Source: JBEEJZ01 sp046046915 (GTDB lineage Bacteria > Pseudomonadota > Gammaproteobacteria > Burkholderiales > Burkholderiaceae_C). Taken from it: DNA of 64,000 nt. The DNA is taken from positions 1-64,000 of the forward strand of contig JBJOIT010000004.1 in assembly GCA_046046915.1 (NCBI GenBank). Direction: 5' to 3'. The notes below the pieces were generated by a model. It did no database searches and had not been told where the DNA came from. It saw nothing but the letters and a program-made list of their open reading frames with translations. Shown in pieces: positions 20,433-28,770 of the stretch. Every line of letters begins with the position of its first letter. Position 1 is the stretch's first letter. The position numbers were made by a program, and so were the translations under genes.

Positions 20433-20876
20433 CTAGCGCAGCACAAGTACCGGCAGGTGGGAGTGGGTCAGGACGTGCTGGGTTTCGCTACCCAGCAACA
20501 GCTTGTTGAAACCCCGCCTGCCGTGTGAGGCCATCACAATGAGGTCGCACTTGTGGCGCTCTGCAGTCTTGATGATGGCCTCGCCCACCTGGTCTGATTT
20601 GACTGTGATCGGCTCCACCTGTATGCCTTGCGCCTCTCCTCGTTGTTTAACGGCATTGACGATAGCTTGCCCCTCGTCGGCCCACTGTTGTTCGACCCGG
20701 GTAATGTCTTCGGTGGACAAGACAATCGCGCCTTCAAAATAACTTTGCGGATAAAGCGGTACCACCTTGACGGCGAGCACCCGCCCCTGGCTTGATTTCG
20801 CCAGTGCCAGGGCGGCTTCCACCGCTTTTTGAGACAGGTCCGAACCGTCGGTGGCGAGAAGGATGTGCGTGTACAT
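20433..20876 (-). CDS. Universal stress protein (UspA family)
   Basis: A 147-residue single-domain Usp protein. It begins YTHILLATDGSDLSQKA and ends with the ATP-binding type loop (ASHGRRGFNKLLLGSETQHVL), so it is probably a nucleotide-binding Usp. These soluble proteins accumulate under stress, and in several proteobacteria under oxygen limitation. It is divergent from ccoI. The gap contains an FNR box that could serve either gene. Confidence 0.92.
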   Translation of the reverse strand: MYTHILLATDGSDLSQKAVEAALALAKSSQGRVLAVKVVPLYPQSYFEGAIVLSTEDITRVEQQWADEGQAIVNAVKQRGEAQGIQVEPITVKSDQVGEAIIKTAERHKCDLIVMASHGRRGFNKLLLGSETQHVLTHSHLPVLVLR

Positions 20877-20932
20877 CTGGGGCGCTCCATGAAGTGATAC
20901 GCATCAGCTTACTTTGCTGCAGCGGCGCAGTC

Positions 20933-20946
20933 TTGACTTGCATCAA
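20933..20946. promoter_or_regulatory. FNR/ANR box between uspA and ccoI
   Basis: TTGACTTGCATCAA matches the FNR consensus TTGAT-N4-ATCAA at nine of ten positions. It is centred 63 bases from the uspA start and 22 bases before the first possible ccoI ATG. A class II site (-41.5) would place the ccoI transcript start near 20981, next to an in-frame ATG at 20982. So either ccoI starts at 20982 or the box mainly serves uspA. Confidence 0.72.
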
Positions 20947-20960
20947 GAGCTGAACTGTTA

Positions 20961-23288
20961 ATGCAGGTAAGCTTCGTACCCATGCGTGTCGACTTAGAAA
21001 ATACCCATGCCGCGGCCGGATCCGAGGCGTTGAACGCCGAGGTTTGGGATGACCCGCAGGAGTGGACGGCCTTTAGTCGAAGGTCCGCAAGCTACGCTGA
21101 CTGCTGGGAGTCCAGTGTGGTGTTCGAGGGTATGCACTGTGCGGCCTGCGCGCTGAACATTGAGGATGCGCTCAAAAATATTCCAGGTGTTATGCAGGTC
21201 GATGTGAGTGCGGGCAGCCACCGCGGCCGCATCGTTTGGTCGCAAACGCTGGTCAAGCCATCCCGCTGGATCGCGGCCGCCAAGATGGCTGGCTATACAG
21301 CATCCCCGGCAAATGACCTTTTTGATAAGGACCGTCGCACGGCCGAGTCTCGTCTGGCTGTCTGGCGTCTTGGCGTTGCTGGCCTGTGCATGATGCAGGT
21401 CATGATGTACGCGTGGCCAGCCTATGTTGCTGATCCAGGAGATCTGGCTCCTGACATGGCGCAATTGCTACGTTGGGCATCCTGGGTTTTGTCACTGCCC
21501 GTGTTGCTTTTCTCATGCGCCCCATTTTTTCAAAGTGCGTGGCTTGATTTGAGACAGCGCCGAGTCAGTATGGATTTGCCTGTCGCTCTGGGGATGCTGA
21601 TTACTTTTGTGGTTAGCAGTTCGGCGACCTTTGATCCCAACGGTTGGGCGGGCAACGAGGTTTATTTTGATTCGTTCACGATGTTCGTTTTTTTCTTGTT
21701 GGCTGGGCGGTGGCTGGAGCTTCGGCTACGCGACCGGACCGCTGGCGCACTGGAGGCCTTGCTGAATCGTCTGCCAGCCAGTGTGCAAAGACGACTTCCC
21801 GACGGATCGTTTGAAAAAGTTGCTGTAAGACGTTTGAGGGTAGGGGATGTGCTGAGGGTGCTCCCAGCTGAGGCTTTTCCAGCCGATGGCTTGGTGGAGC
21901 AAGGCAGTACCTTAGCTGACGAGTCCCTGTTGACCGGAGAATCCCGGCCACTACGGAGACAGGTTGGAGATGCCGTGATTGCAGGCAGCTTCAACTTGCT
22001 CTCTGATGTCTTGATATCTGTCCAACGGCTAGGAAAGGACACCCGGTTTTCGCAAATTGTGGATCTGATGGAAAGCGCCTCCACCACCAGGCCCCACACT
22101 GCGCAGCTGGCCGAACGTCTTGCTCGGCCATTTTTGATTGCTGTATTGCTAGCAGCCACGGGGGTAGGCGTTTGGGGATGGTCTCAGAACTCAGCTCATG
22201 CCTTGATGGTCGCTGTGTCTGTATTGATCGTGACTTGCCCCTGCGCGCTGTCTCTTGCAACGCCTGCCGGTATGTTGGCGAGTGCGGGTGCCTTGGCCCG
22301 TCGTGGCGTGATGGTGCGGCGTTTGCAAGCACTAGAAAATCTGGCAGTCATCGACACGGTTGTATTCGACAAAACCGGCACTCTGACCAGAGATGCACTG
22401 ACCTTGCTCCAAATTCAGGTCAGGGCAGGTGTCAGCCCTGATCAGGCGCTGGCCATGGCCGCAGCATTGGGTCAGTACTCATTGCATCCGGTTTCCCGTG
22501 CTTTGGTGTCCCAGTTGGGTAAAGCAACAAAATCGATCATCTTGCCTTTATGGCACGCGACGGAAGTGCAAGAGACACCAGGGCAAGGTGTCGAAGGACG
22601 GTTGACATGCAGCGATGGCGCGGCAGTGCCCCGTGTGCGCCTAGGTTCTGCCCGTTTTTGTAAGGTGGAGGCAGTGAGAGGGCCCTACCTACACACCTGC
22701 CTTGCGGACGACCAGGGATGGCTGGCAACGTTTGAATTCGAAGAAGACCTTCGGCCGGATGCAATCGCCACTGTGGCCGAGCTAAAGGCTGCGGGCTTGG
22801 ACATCCATCTGCTGTCTGGTGATGATGGTCCTGCCGTGCAAGCTGTGGCTTCCGCAGTCGGCATTCAAAAGGCTTTAGGAGCTTGTTCCCCGCAGGAAAA
22901 ACTGGATTATTTGCATCGTCTCCAGGAGCAGGGCCGGTTTGTCGCGATGGTGGGAGACGGGCTGAATGATGGTCCCGTGCTGGCAGGTGCCCATGTGTCT
23001 TTTGCATTTGGTTCCGCCGCGCCACTGGCCCGTGCGCACGCCGATATCGTTGTACTGGGAGATCAATTGCTTCCCGTCCTCCAGGCCCTGCGTCAAGCCA
23101 AGCAAACACGACACATCGTTAAACAAAACTTATGGTGGGCAGCTCTTTACAACCTGACGTGTGTGCCACTGGCGGTGATGGGCTGGTTGCCGGCATGGTT
23201 GGCTGGCCTGGGGATGGGCTTGAGTTCTTTATTCGTCGTGGTCAATGCTTTGCGACTTTCCCAACTACCACCCGTCCCGGAGGTTTAG
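20961..23288 (+). CDS. ccoI: CcoI-type P1B copper-transporting ATPase
   Basis: A 775-residue heavy-metal P-type ATPase needed for cbb3 oxidase assembly in related bacteria. An N-terminal metal-binding domain carries GMHCAACAL. The membrane CPx motif is TCPCAL, the phosphorylation site is DKTGTLT, the actuator loop is LTGES and the hinge is GDGLNDGP. ccoS begins 2 bases after its stop and ccoN follows, so copper delivery to the cbb3 binuclear centre is the likely role. The start is uncertain: ATG 20961 has a poor ribosome-binding site and ATG 20982 (residue 8) is an alternative that fits the FNR box spacing. Confidence 0.93.
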   Translation: MQVSFVPMRVDLENTHAAAGSEALNAEVWDDPQEWTAFSRRSASYADCWESSVVFEGMHCAACALNIEDALKNIPGVMQVDVSAGSHRGRIVWSQTLVKPSRWIAAAKMAGYTASPANDLFDKDRRTAESRLAVWRLGVAGLCMMQVMMYAWPAYVADPGDLAPDMAQLLRWASWVLSLPVLLFSCAPFFQSAWLDLRQRRVSMDLPVALGMLITFVVSSSATFDPNGWAGNEVYFDSFTMFVFFLLAGRWLELRLRDRTAGALEALLNRLPASVQRRLPDGSFEKVAVRRLRVGDVLRVLPAEAFPADGLVEQGSTLADESLLTGESRPLRRQVGDAVIAGSFNLLSDVLISVQRLGKDTRFSQIVDLMESASTTRPHTAQLAERLARPFLIAVLLAATGVGVWGWSQNSAHALMVAVSVLIVTCPCALSLATPAGMLASAGALARRGVMVRRLQALENLAVIDTVVFDKTGTLTRDALTLLQIQVRAGVSPDQALAMAAALGQYSLHPVSRALVSQLGKATKSIILPLWHATEVQETPGQGVEGRLTCSDGAAVPRVRLGSARFCKVEAVRGPYLHTCLADDQGWLATFEFEEDLRPDAIATVAELKAAGLDIHLLSGDDGPAVQAVASAVGIQKALGACSPQEKLDYLHRLQEQGRFVAMVGDGLNDGPVLAGAHVSFAFGSAAPLARAHADIVVLGDQLLPVLQALRQAKQTRHIVKQNLWWAALYNLTCVPLAVMGWLPAWLAGLGMGLSSLFVVVNALRLSQLPPVPEV

Positions 23289-23289
23289 C

Positions 23290-23427
23290 GTGGACATCCT
23301 TTACTTGTTGATTCCCCTGTCTGTCATCCTTGTCTTTTTCATACTGGGCGGGCTTTGGTGGGCTATCTACCGCGGTCAGTTCGAGGATATCGAGTCCGAG
23401 GGCGCCCGTATTTTGCGGGACGATTGA
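23290..23427 (+). CDS. ccoS: CcoS, cbb3 oxidase maturation protein
   Basis: A 45-residue protein from a GTG start, with GGAGG six bases upstream. It has one hydrophobic N-terminal helix (LYLLIPLSVILVFFILGGLWWA) followed by a short acidic tail ending ILRDD. Size, topology and the FxGxxWA-like helix end fit CcoS, which is needed to insert heme b and copper into CcoN. It lies between ccoI and ccoN. The TGA stop is embedded in the FNR box that drives ccoN. Confidence 0.9.
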   Translation: MDILYLLIPLSVILVFFILGGLWWAIYRGQFEDIESEGARILRDD

Positions 23428-23437
23428 CATAGGTCAA
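23424..23437 (+). promoter_or_regulatory. FNR box upstream of ccoN
   Basis: TTGACATAGGTCAA is a symmetric FNR/ANR site overlapping the ccoS stop. With the usual -41.5 centre the transcript would start near 23472, and CATACT at 23460-23465 is a plausible -10. This predicts micro-aerobic induction of ccoNOQP by the Fnr encoded at 28771-29568. Confidence 0.85.
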
Positions 23438-23491
23438 CGGACATTTGCTTACGATCCGACATACTTGCCCAGCAAAACATCAGAGGTGTAA

Positions 23492-24928
23492 ATGAAATTT
23501 GCGAATACTCAAGCGACTGTTTACAACGATACCGTTGTACGTCAGTTCGCGATCATGACGGTGGTGTGGGGTGTGGTGGGCATGCTGGTTGGCGTGATCA
23601 TTGCAGCCCAGTTAACTTGGCCCGAGCTTAATTTGGGCATCTCCTGGCTTTCTTATGGCCGCCTGCGACCATTGCATACAAATGCAGTGATTTTTGCGTT
23701 TGGCGGCTGTGGCCTGTTTGCCACGGCTTACTACGTGGTCCAGCGAACCTGCCAGGTTCGCTTGTTTTCTGACAAGCTTGCAGCCTTCACTTTTTGGGGT
23801 TGGCAATTGGTGATTTTGCTGGCCGCAATTACCTTGCCTCTGGGGTACACCAGTGGCAAGGAATACGCAGAGCTGGAGTGGCCCATCGATATCCTGATCA
23901 CTTTGGTCTGGGTGGCTTTTGCAGTGGTGTTCTTCGGCACAGTGGGTACCCGCAAGGTTCGTCACATTTATGTGGCCAATTGGTTCTATGGCGCATTCAT
24001 CATTGCGGTCGCCTTGTTGCATCTGGTGAACAGCGCAGCCATTCCAGTGGGTGCCCTCAAGTCCTATTCCGCTTACGCGGGTGTACAGGATGCAATGGTG
24101 CAGTGGTGGTACGGTCACAATGCGGTGGGCTTTTTCCTGACCGCGGGCTTTTTGGGAATGATGTACTACTTCATTCCTAAGCAGGCAGAGCGTCCTGTGT
24201 ACTCTTATCGCCTGTCCATCGTCCACTTCTGGGCATTGATCTTCACGTACATGTGGGCGGGCCCTCACCACTTGCACTACACGGCCTTGCCAGACTGGAC
24301 CCAGTCGGTTGGTATGGTGTTCTCTTTGATTTTGTTGGCTCCGAGCTGGGGCGGCATGATCAACGGCATCATGACCTTGTCTGGCGCTTGGCACAAACTG
24401 CGTGACGATCCCATCCTGCGCTTCCTGATCGTGTCCTTGTCTTTCTACGGCATGTCGACCTTCGAAGGTCCCATGATGTCCATCAAGACAGTGAATGCTC
24501 TGAGTCATTACACCGATTGGACCGTGGGCCACGTCCACTCCGGTGCTTTGGGTTGGGTAGGGCTGGTCACGATGGGGTCGATGTACTTCCTGATTCCGCG
24601 CCTGTTTGGTCAGAAGCAGATGTACAGCATGAAAGCCGTCGAAATTCACTTCTGGACAGCCACTATTGGTATCGTGATCTACATCGCGGCCATGTGGATT
24701 GCCGGCGTGATGCAGGGTCTGATGTGGCGCGCAGTCAATGCCGATGGCACCCTCACCTATACCTTTGTTGAGTCTGTAAAAGCTACCTTCCCGTTCTACG
24801 TGATCCGTTTACTGGGTGGTCTGCTCTACTTGGCTGGCATGTTGGTGATGCTCTGGAACGTGCTGAAAACCGCGACGGCTGGTCGCTCGGTGCCTGTCAC
24901 TATTCCGTCTGCAACTGCTCACGCCTGA
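23492..24928 (+). CDS. ccoN: CcoN, cbb3 cytochrome c oxidase subunit I
   Basis: A 478-residue polytopic subunit that carries low-spin heme b and the high-spin heme b/CuB oxygen-reducing centre. Typical segments are visible: RLRPLHTNAVIFAFGG near the N-terminus, MYYFIPKQAERPVYSYRLS in the middle, and the VGHVHSGALGW His pair in a later helix. It pumps protons while reducing O2 with high affinity. A GAGGTG ribosome-binding site precedes the ATG, and ccoO follows after 13 bases. Confidence 0.97.
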   Translation: MKFANTQATVYNDTVVRQFAIMTVVWGVVGMLVGVIIAAQLTWPELNLGISWLSYGRLRPLHTNAVIFAFGGCGLFATAYYVVQRTCQVRLFSDKLAAFTFWGWQLVILLAAITLPLGYTSGKEYAELEWPIDILITLVWVAFAVVFFGTVGTRKVRHIYVANWFYGAFIIAVALLHLVNSAAIPVGALKSYSAYAGVQDAMVQWWYGHNAVGFFLTAGFLGMMYYFIPKQAERPVYSYRLSIVHFWALIFTYMWAGPHHLHYTALPDWTQSVGMVFSLILLAPSWGGMINGIMTLSGAWHKLRDDPILRFLIVSLSFYGMSTFEGPMMSIKTVNALSHYTDWTVGHVHSGALGWVGLVTMGSMYFLIPRLFGQKQMYSMKAVEIHFWTATIGIVIYIAAMWIAGVMQGLMWRAVNADGTLTYTFVESVKATFPFYVIRLLGGLLYLAGMLVMLWNVLKTATAGRSVPVTIPSATAHA

Positions 24929-24941
24929 GGAGAACAACACA

Positions 24942-25568
24942 ATGGCAAACCATTCATCCAATGGTGGTCTCTCTCACGAGAAAATTGAGACCAGTAATTT
25001 TTTGATGATCGTCCTCATCCTGCTGGTCCTTGTTGTCGGTGGGCTGGTTGAGATTGTTCCGCTCTTCTTCCAGAAGTCCACGACGGAGCCGATCAAGGGC
25101 CTTCAGCCATACACCGCGCTTCAGGTGATAGGCCGTGATGTCTATGTGCGTGAGGGCTGCTACAACTGCCACTCCCAGATGATTCGACCTTTCCGCGCTG
25201 AAACGCTGCGCTACGGTCCGTACTCTGTGGCGGGTGAGTTTGTCTATGACCACCCCTTCCAGTGGGGCAGCAAGCGTACTGGCCCAGATTTGGCGCGAGT
25301 AGGTGGAAAGTACAGCGACGAATGGCATCGCATTCACCTGAACAATCCTCGTGATCTGGTTCCTGAGTCCAACATGCCTGCGTATCCATGGCTCGAACAG
25401 AATGTGGTGGACGCCGCTTCCATTCAGAGTCACATGAAAGGTTTGCGCACGGTGGGTGCACCTTACAGCGACGAGCAAATTGCCAAAGCGCCGGAAGAAG
25501 TCAAGGGCAAGACCGAGCTTGAGGCCGTGATTGCATACCTTCAGGTGCTGGGCATTCACCGCAAATAA
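24942..25568 (+). CDS. ccoO: CcoO, cbb3 oxidase mono-heme cytochrome c subunit
   Basis: A 208-residue membrane-anchored cytochrome c. It has an N-terminal anchor near 20-43, one heme c site CYNCH (C73, C76, H77), and the conserved stretch SQMIRPFRAETLRYG. The probable axial Met lies in ESNMPAYPW. CcoO passes electrons from CcoP to CcoN. It sits in the ccoNOQP operon, preceded by GAGGAGA. Confidence 0.97.
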   Translation: MANHSSNGGLSHEKIETSNFLMIVLILLVLVVGGLVEIVPLFFQKSTTEPIKGLQPYTALQVIGRDVYVREGCYNCHSQMIRPFRAETLRYGPYSVAGEFVYDHPFQWGSKRTGPDLARVGGKYSDEWHRIHLNNPRDLVPESNMPAYPWLEQNVVDAASIQSHMKGLRTVGAPYSDEQIAKAPEEVKGKTELEAVIAYLQVLGIHRK

Positions 25569-25582
25569 GGTAGGGCCAGAGC

Positions 25583-25720
25583 ATGGACATCAATACTCTT
25601 AGATCCGTCGTGACAGTGGTCGCCTTCCTGACATTCCTGGGAATCGTGTTTTGGGCCTGGTCGGCTCGTAATGCAGCGGGATTTGACGAAGCGGCGCAAT
25701 TACCTTTCAAGCAGGATTGA
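25583..25720 (+). CDS. ccoQ: CcoQ, small cbb3 oxidase subunit
   Basis: A 45-residue protein with one membrane helix (VVTVVAFLTFLGIVFWAWS) and a short C-terminal tail ending PFKQD. CcoQ/FixQ stabilises the assembled oxidase. Position between ccoO (14-base gap) and ccoP (35-base gap), size and topology support the call. Confidence 0.93.
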   Translation: MDINTLRSVVTVVAFLTFLGIVFWAWSARNAAGFDEAAQLPFKQD

Positions 25721-25755
25721 CCCTGCCTGGATGAATCAGATAAGGACTTAGCACT

Positions 25756-26679
25756 ATGAGCGATTTCACCAGTGATTTCTGGTCGATTTACGTGGCTGGC
25801 ATCGCGCTGGTGGGCATATTTGCCTGCTTGCTGCTGCTTTGGTTCAGCGGCAAAGCCAAGGCCATGACCGCCAACGACAACACTACAGGCCACGTTTGGG
25901 ATGGTGATTTGCGTGAGATGAACAACCCCTTGCCCAGGTGGTGGGTGTGGTTGTTTGTCATTACCGTGATCTTTGCGTTGGTTTATCTGGCGCTGTACCC
26001 GGGACTGGGTAGCTCTGCCGGTAAGTTTGGTTGGAGCCAGGCGGGCCAATATGACGCTGAAGTCGCCAAGGGCAACAAGGATGTCGAGCCCATCTATGCG
26101 CGCTTCAATGGCATGAAACCAGAGGAGGTTGCCGCGGACCCCAAAGCTATGGCCATCGGCGAGCGCATCTTCATGAACAACTGCGCGCAGTGTCACGGCT
26201 CTGATGCCCGGGGCAGCAAGGGTTTTCCTAATCTGACGGACGGTGACTGGATTCATGGCGGTGCGCCTGAAAACATCAAGGAGACTTTGATCAAGGGGCG
26301 TATCGGCAACATGCCACCCATGGCCGCTGCAGTGGGGACACCTGATGATGTTCGTAACGTTGCCAACTACGTGCTGAGCCTGTCCAACAGCCCACACGAC
26401 TCGGTGCGTGCTGCACTTGGCAAAAGCAAATTTGGTGTGTGCGCTGCATGTCACGGAGTTGGTGGCGGTGGCAATACCGCCATGGGTGCGCCTCGTTTGA
26501 ACGACGACATCTGGTTGCACGGCTGGGGTGAAAACGCCATCATCGCCATGATCAACAATGGCAAAGTCAATCAAATGCCTGCCCAGGAAGGTAAGCTGAC
26601 GGACTCCCAGATCCACGTGCTTGCTTCCTACGTGTGGAGCCTCTCCAACAAGGCTGGCGCTGCTTCCGCGAAGCCCTGA
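25756..26679 (+). CDS. ccoP: CcoP, cbb3 oxidase di-heme cytochrome c subunit
   Basis: A 307-residue subunit with two N-terminal hydrophobic segments (about 10-31 and 62-82), the conserved HVWDGDLREMNNPLPRWW joint between them, and two cytochrome c domains. Heme sites are CAQCH (C143, C146, H147) and CAACH (C229, C232, H233). CcoP takes electrons from soluble or membrane cytochromes c and passes them to CcoO. A strong hairpin lies between this gene and ccoG. Confidence 0.97.
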   Translation: MSDFTSDFWSIYVAGIALVGIFACLLLLWFSGKAKAMTANDNTTGHVWDGDLREMNNPLPRWWVWLFVITVIFALVYLALYPGLGSSAGKFGWSQAGQYDAEVAKGNKDVEPIYARFNGMKPEEVAADPKAMAIGERIFMNNCAQCHGSDARGSKGFPNLTDGDWIHGGAPENIKETLIKGRIGNMPPMAAAVGTPDDVRNVANYVLSLSNSPHDSVRAALGKSKFGVCAACHGVGGGGNTAMGAPRLNDDIWLHGWGENAIIAMINNGKVNQMPAQEGKLTDSQIHVLASYVWSLSNKAGAASAKP

Positions 26680-26687
26680 CGGTCTGT

Positions 26688-26712
26688 GGACAGAGGCGTG
26701 TCGCCTCTGTTC
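26688..26712 (+). terminator. Strong hairpin between ccoP and ccoG
   Basis: GGACAGAGGCG (26688-26698) pairs with CGCCTCTGTTC (26702-26712): 11 pairs including one G-U, loop TGT. No T-run follows. It may protect the 3' end of the ccoNOQP message or attenuate read-through into ccoG, giving less of the assembly factor than of the subunits. Confidence 0.5.
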
Positions 26713-26752
26713 ATCCCCCAGGCTCGTCCATCTTTGAAATATCGAGTGCGAC

Positions 26753-28177
26753 ATGCAAAGCAATGAACCCGTGGTCGAACGGGGCACTTTAGAGCTGGAG
26801 CCAGAGATGGTTTCTCTCTACCAAGCGCACAAGAAAATCTATCCCCGCAGTGTGTCGGGGTTTTTTTCTAAATGGCGCTGGGGTCTGGTGTTTTTGACCC
26901 AGCTCGTTTTTTATGCCACACCCTGGTTGGAGTGGGGACAGCGCCAAGCTGTGCTGTTTGATTTGGGGGCCCGCCGTTTTTATATTTTTGGCCTGGTTCT
27001 TTATCCGCAGGACTTTATCTACTTGACCGGTTTGCTGGTCATCTCTGCGCTGTCACTCTTTTTGTTCACCGCAGTGGCGGGCAGGCAATGGTGTGGTTAC
27101 GCATGCCCGCAAACCGTGTATACCGAAATTTTCCTATGGCTGGAGAAATTCACGGAGGGAGACCGGTCTGCTCGTGTCCGCCTTGACGCAAGCCCCCTGA
27201 GTCCGAATAAGTTCTTTCGCAAGGCGGCAAAGCAAATACTTTGGATTTCCCTAGCCTTGTGGACAGGTTTGACCTTTGTGGGGTACTTCACACCGGTGCG
27301 GCAACTCACCTCTTCCGTTGTGTCTCTAGGGCTTGGGCCCTGGGAAACATTTTGGGTGTTCTTTTACGGTTTTGCCACCTACGGCAATGCTGGATTCATG
27401 CGGGAACAAGTGTGCAAATACATGTGCCCATATGCACGCTTCCAGAGCGCGATGTTCGATAAGGACACCTTGATCGTGACTTATGACGCCGCTCGTGGTG
27501 AGCCCCGCGGGGCCCGGTCCAAGAAGGCCGACCCTAAGGCGCTTAATCTGGGTGCGTGTGTGGACTGTACCTTGTGCGTTCAGGTCTGTCCTACCGGTAT
27601 CGATATCCGAAAAGGTTTGCAGTACGAGTGCATCAGTTGCGCGGCCTGTCTTGATGTCTGCAACAGTGTGATGGACAAGGTCGGTTACGAACGTGGGCTG
27701 ATTCGGTATTCAACCCAGAATGCGCTCGCCCAAGGTTGGAACCGAGCACAGTTGATCAGGCGGGTGTTCAGGCCTCGTGTGTTGATTTATGCCAGTGTAT
27801 TGGGTCTGATCGTGGTCGCACTGTTCGCAAGTCTGCTGCTGCGCACGCCTTTCAAAGTCGATGTGGTTCGGGATCGATCAACCTTGGCGCGTATCGTGAG
27901 CGGTGGCAAGATCGAAAATATTTACCGTTTGCAGGTCATGAATGCCACTGAAGCACCAGGTACATATCGGCTCTCCGTGCAAGGCCTGCCCGGACTGACG
28001 CTGACTTCGGAGGCTCAGGTCGTGGTGGAGGCAACGCAGTCTCGCTGGGTTCCTGTGACGGTGCAGCTGCCTTTTGATGCAGCAGCAGCCGGCTCTCACC
28101 CCATACAGTTCGAAATACAGTCGGTGGATGGCTCGGGTCATCTCACTGAAAAATCAGTTTTCCTGGTGCCTCGCTAA
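26753..28177 (+). CDS. ccoG: CcoG, membrane ferredoxin-like cbb3 assembly protein
   Basis: A 474-residue protein with several N-terminal membrane helices and a cytoplasmic two-[4Fe-4S] region containing CVDCTLCVQVCP and CISCAACLDVC. A further helix near 340-362 precedes a C-terminal Ig-like periplasmic domain. CcoG is reported to reduce Cu(II) for cbb3 assembly. A conserved GYACPQTVYTEIFLW segment is present. ccoH follows after 9 bases. Confidence 0.95.
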   Translation: MQSNEPVVERGTLELEPEMVSLYQAHKKIYPRSVSGFFSKWRWGLVFLTQLVFYATPWLEWGQRQAVLFDLGARRFYIFGLVLYPQDFIYLTGLLVISALSLFLFTAVAGRQWCGYACPQTVYTEIFLWLEKFTEGDRSARVRLDASPLSPNKFFRKAAKQILWISLALWTGLTFVGYFTPVRQLTSSVVSLGLGPWETFWVFFYGFATYGNAGFMREQVCKYMCPYARFQSAMFDKDTLIVTYDAARGEPRGARSKKADPKALNLGACVDCTLCVQVCPTGIDIRKGLQYECISCAACLDVCNSVMDKVGYERGLIRYSTQNALAQGWNRAQLIRRVFRPRVLIYASVLGLIVVALFASLLLRTPFKVDVVRDRSTLARIVSGGKIENIYRLQVMNATEAPGTYRLSVQGLPGLTLTSEAQVVVEATQSRWVPVTVQLPFDAAAAGSHPIQFEIQSVDGSGHLTEKSVFLVPR

Positions 28178-28186
28178 AGGTCAAGC

Positions 28187-28441
28187 ATGCAAACAATTGT
28201 TCAGCAACCGTGGTGGAAATTTGCTCACGTGTGGATGGTGATCGCCGGTCCGCTGATCGTGATCGTGGCCGGCTTTTTCACTCTCTACCTGGCCATCAAG
28301 ACGCCTGACCCAGTTCTTACCCAAGAACCGCGTCAGACTGCGAGCAATAACTTAAACGCGCAGTCTTCACCGGGTATGGCACCGGCCCTGCAGGCCAGAA
28401 ATCATGCTGCCACTGGCGCACCCGGCACTGCCCGGCCTTGA
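28187..28441 (+). CDS. ccoH: FixH/CcoH-like cbb3 assembly protein, short form
   Basis: An 84-residue protein with one membrane helix (VWMVIAGPLIVIVAGFFTLYLA) followed by a polar Pro/Ala-rich tail. CcoH/FixH proteins of many bacteria are about 150-170 residues with a periplasmic beta domain; that domain is missing here. Position directly after ccoG and the WWKFAHVWMVI-GP start support the assignment. It may be a naturally short version. Confidence 0.75.
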   Translation: MQTIVQQPWWKFAHVWMVIAGPLIVIVAGFFTLYLAIKTPDPVLTQEPRQTASNNLNAQSSPGMAPALQARNHAATGAPGTARP

Positions 28442-28471
28442 TTGGCCTCAGTTTGTAAGGATCTATCCAAG

Positions 28472-28723
28472 ATGGCAAAGCGAATCATGTGCGTGGCTTG
28501 GCCGGCCTTTTTGGTGGCGGGTTTGTTGGAGATGCTGGTGTTTGCTGTCGTAGATCCCCATGACTTGCACTGGCTTGGGAATCCGATTGAAGTGCCCCGA
28601 CAAGCGGTTTACACCTTGGCTTTTTTCCTCTTTTGGCTGCTCACCATGATTTCTGGCAGCCTGACGATGCTGCTAGCCATGTCTTCTGAAGCTGTAAACG
28701 AGCAGCAAATCTCGGAACAATAA
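28472..28723 (+). CDS. Small two- to three-helix membrane protein, end of cco cluster
   Basis: An 83-residue hydrophobic protein from ATG 28472, with TAAGGA ten bases upstream. Hydrophobic segments lie at about 6-23 and 46-70. A TTG at 28442 would extend it by ten residues but has no ribosome-binding site of its own. I do not recognise a named family. It follows ccoH by 30 bases and converges with fnr, so it may be a cbb3-associated small protein. Confidence 0.7.
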   Translation: MAKRIMCVAWPAFLVAGLLEMLVFAVVDPHDLHWLGNPIEVPRQAVYTLAFFLFWLLTMISGSLTMLLAMSSEAVNEQQISEQ

Positions 28724-28770
28724 GTCGAGCTAGTCGTCAAATATAGGCGCTAGCCTAGGTGCGACCCGCC

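Noticed and set aside
23612..24649. Minus-strand frame of 345 codons opposite ccoN
   Set aside because: His/Gln-rich shadow of a membrane protein gene; no recognisable domain.
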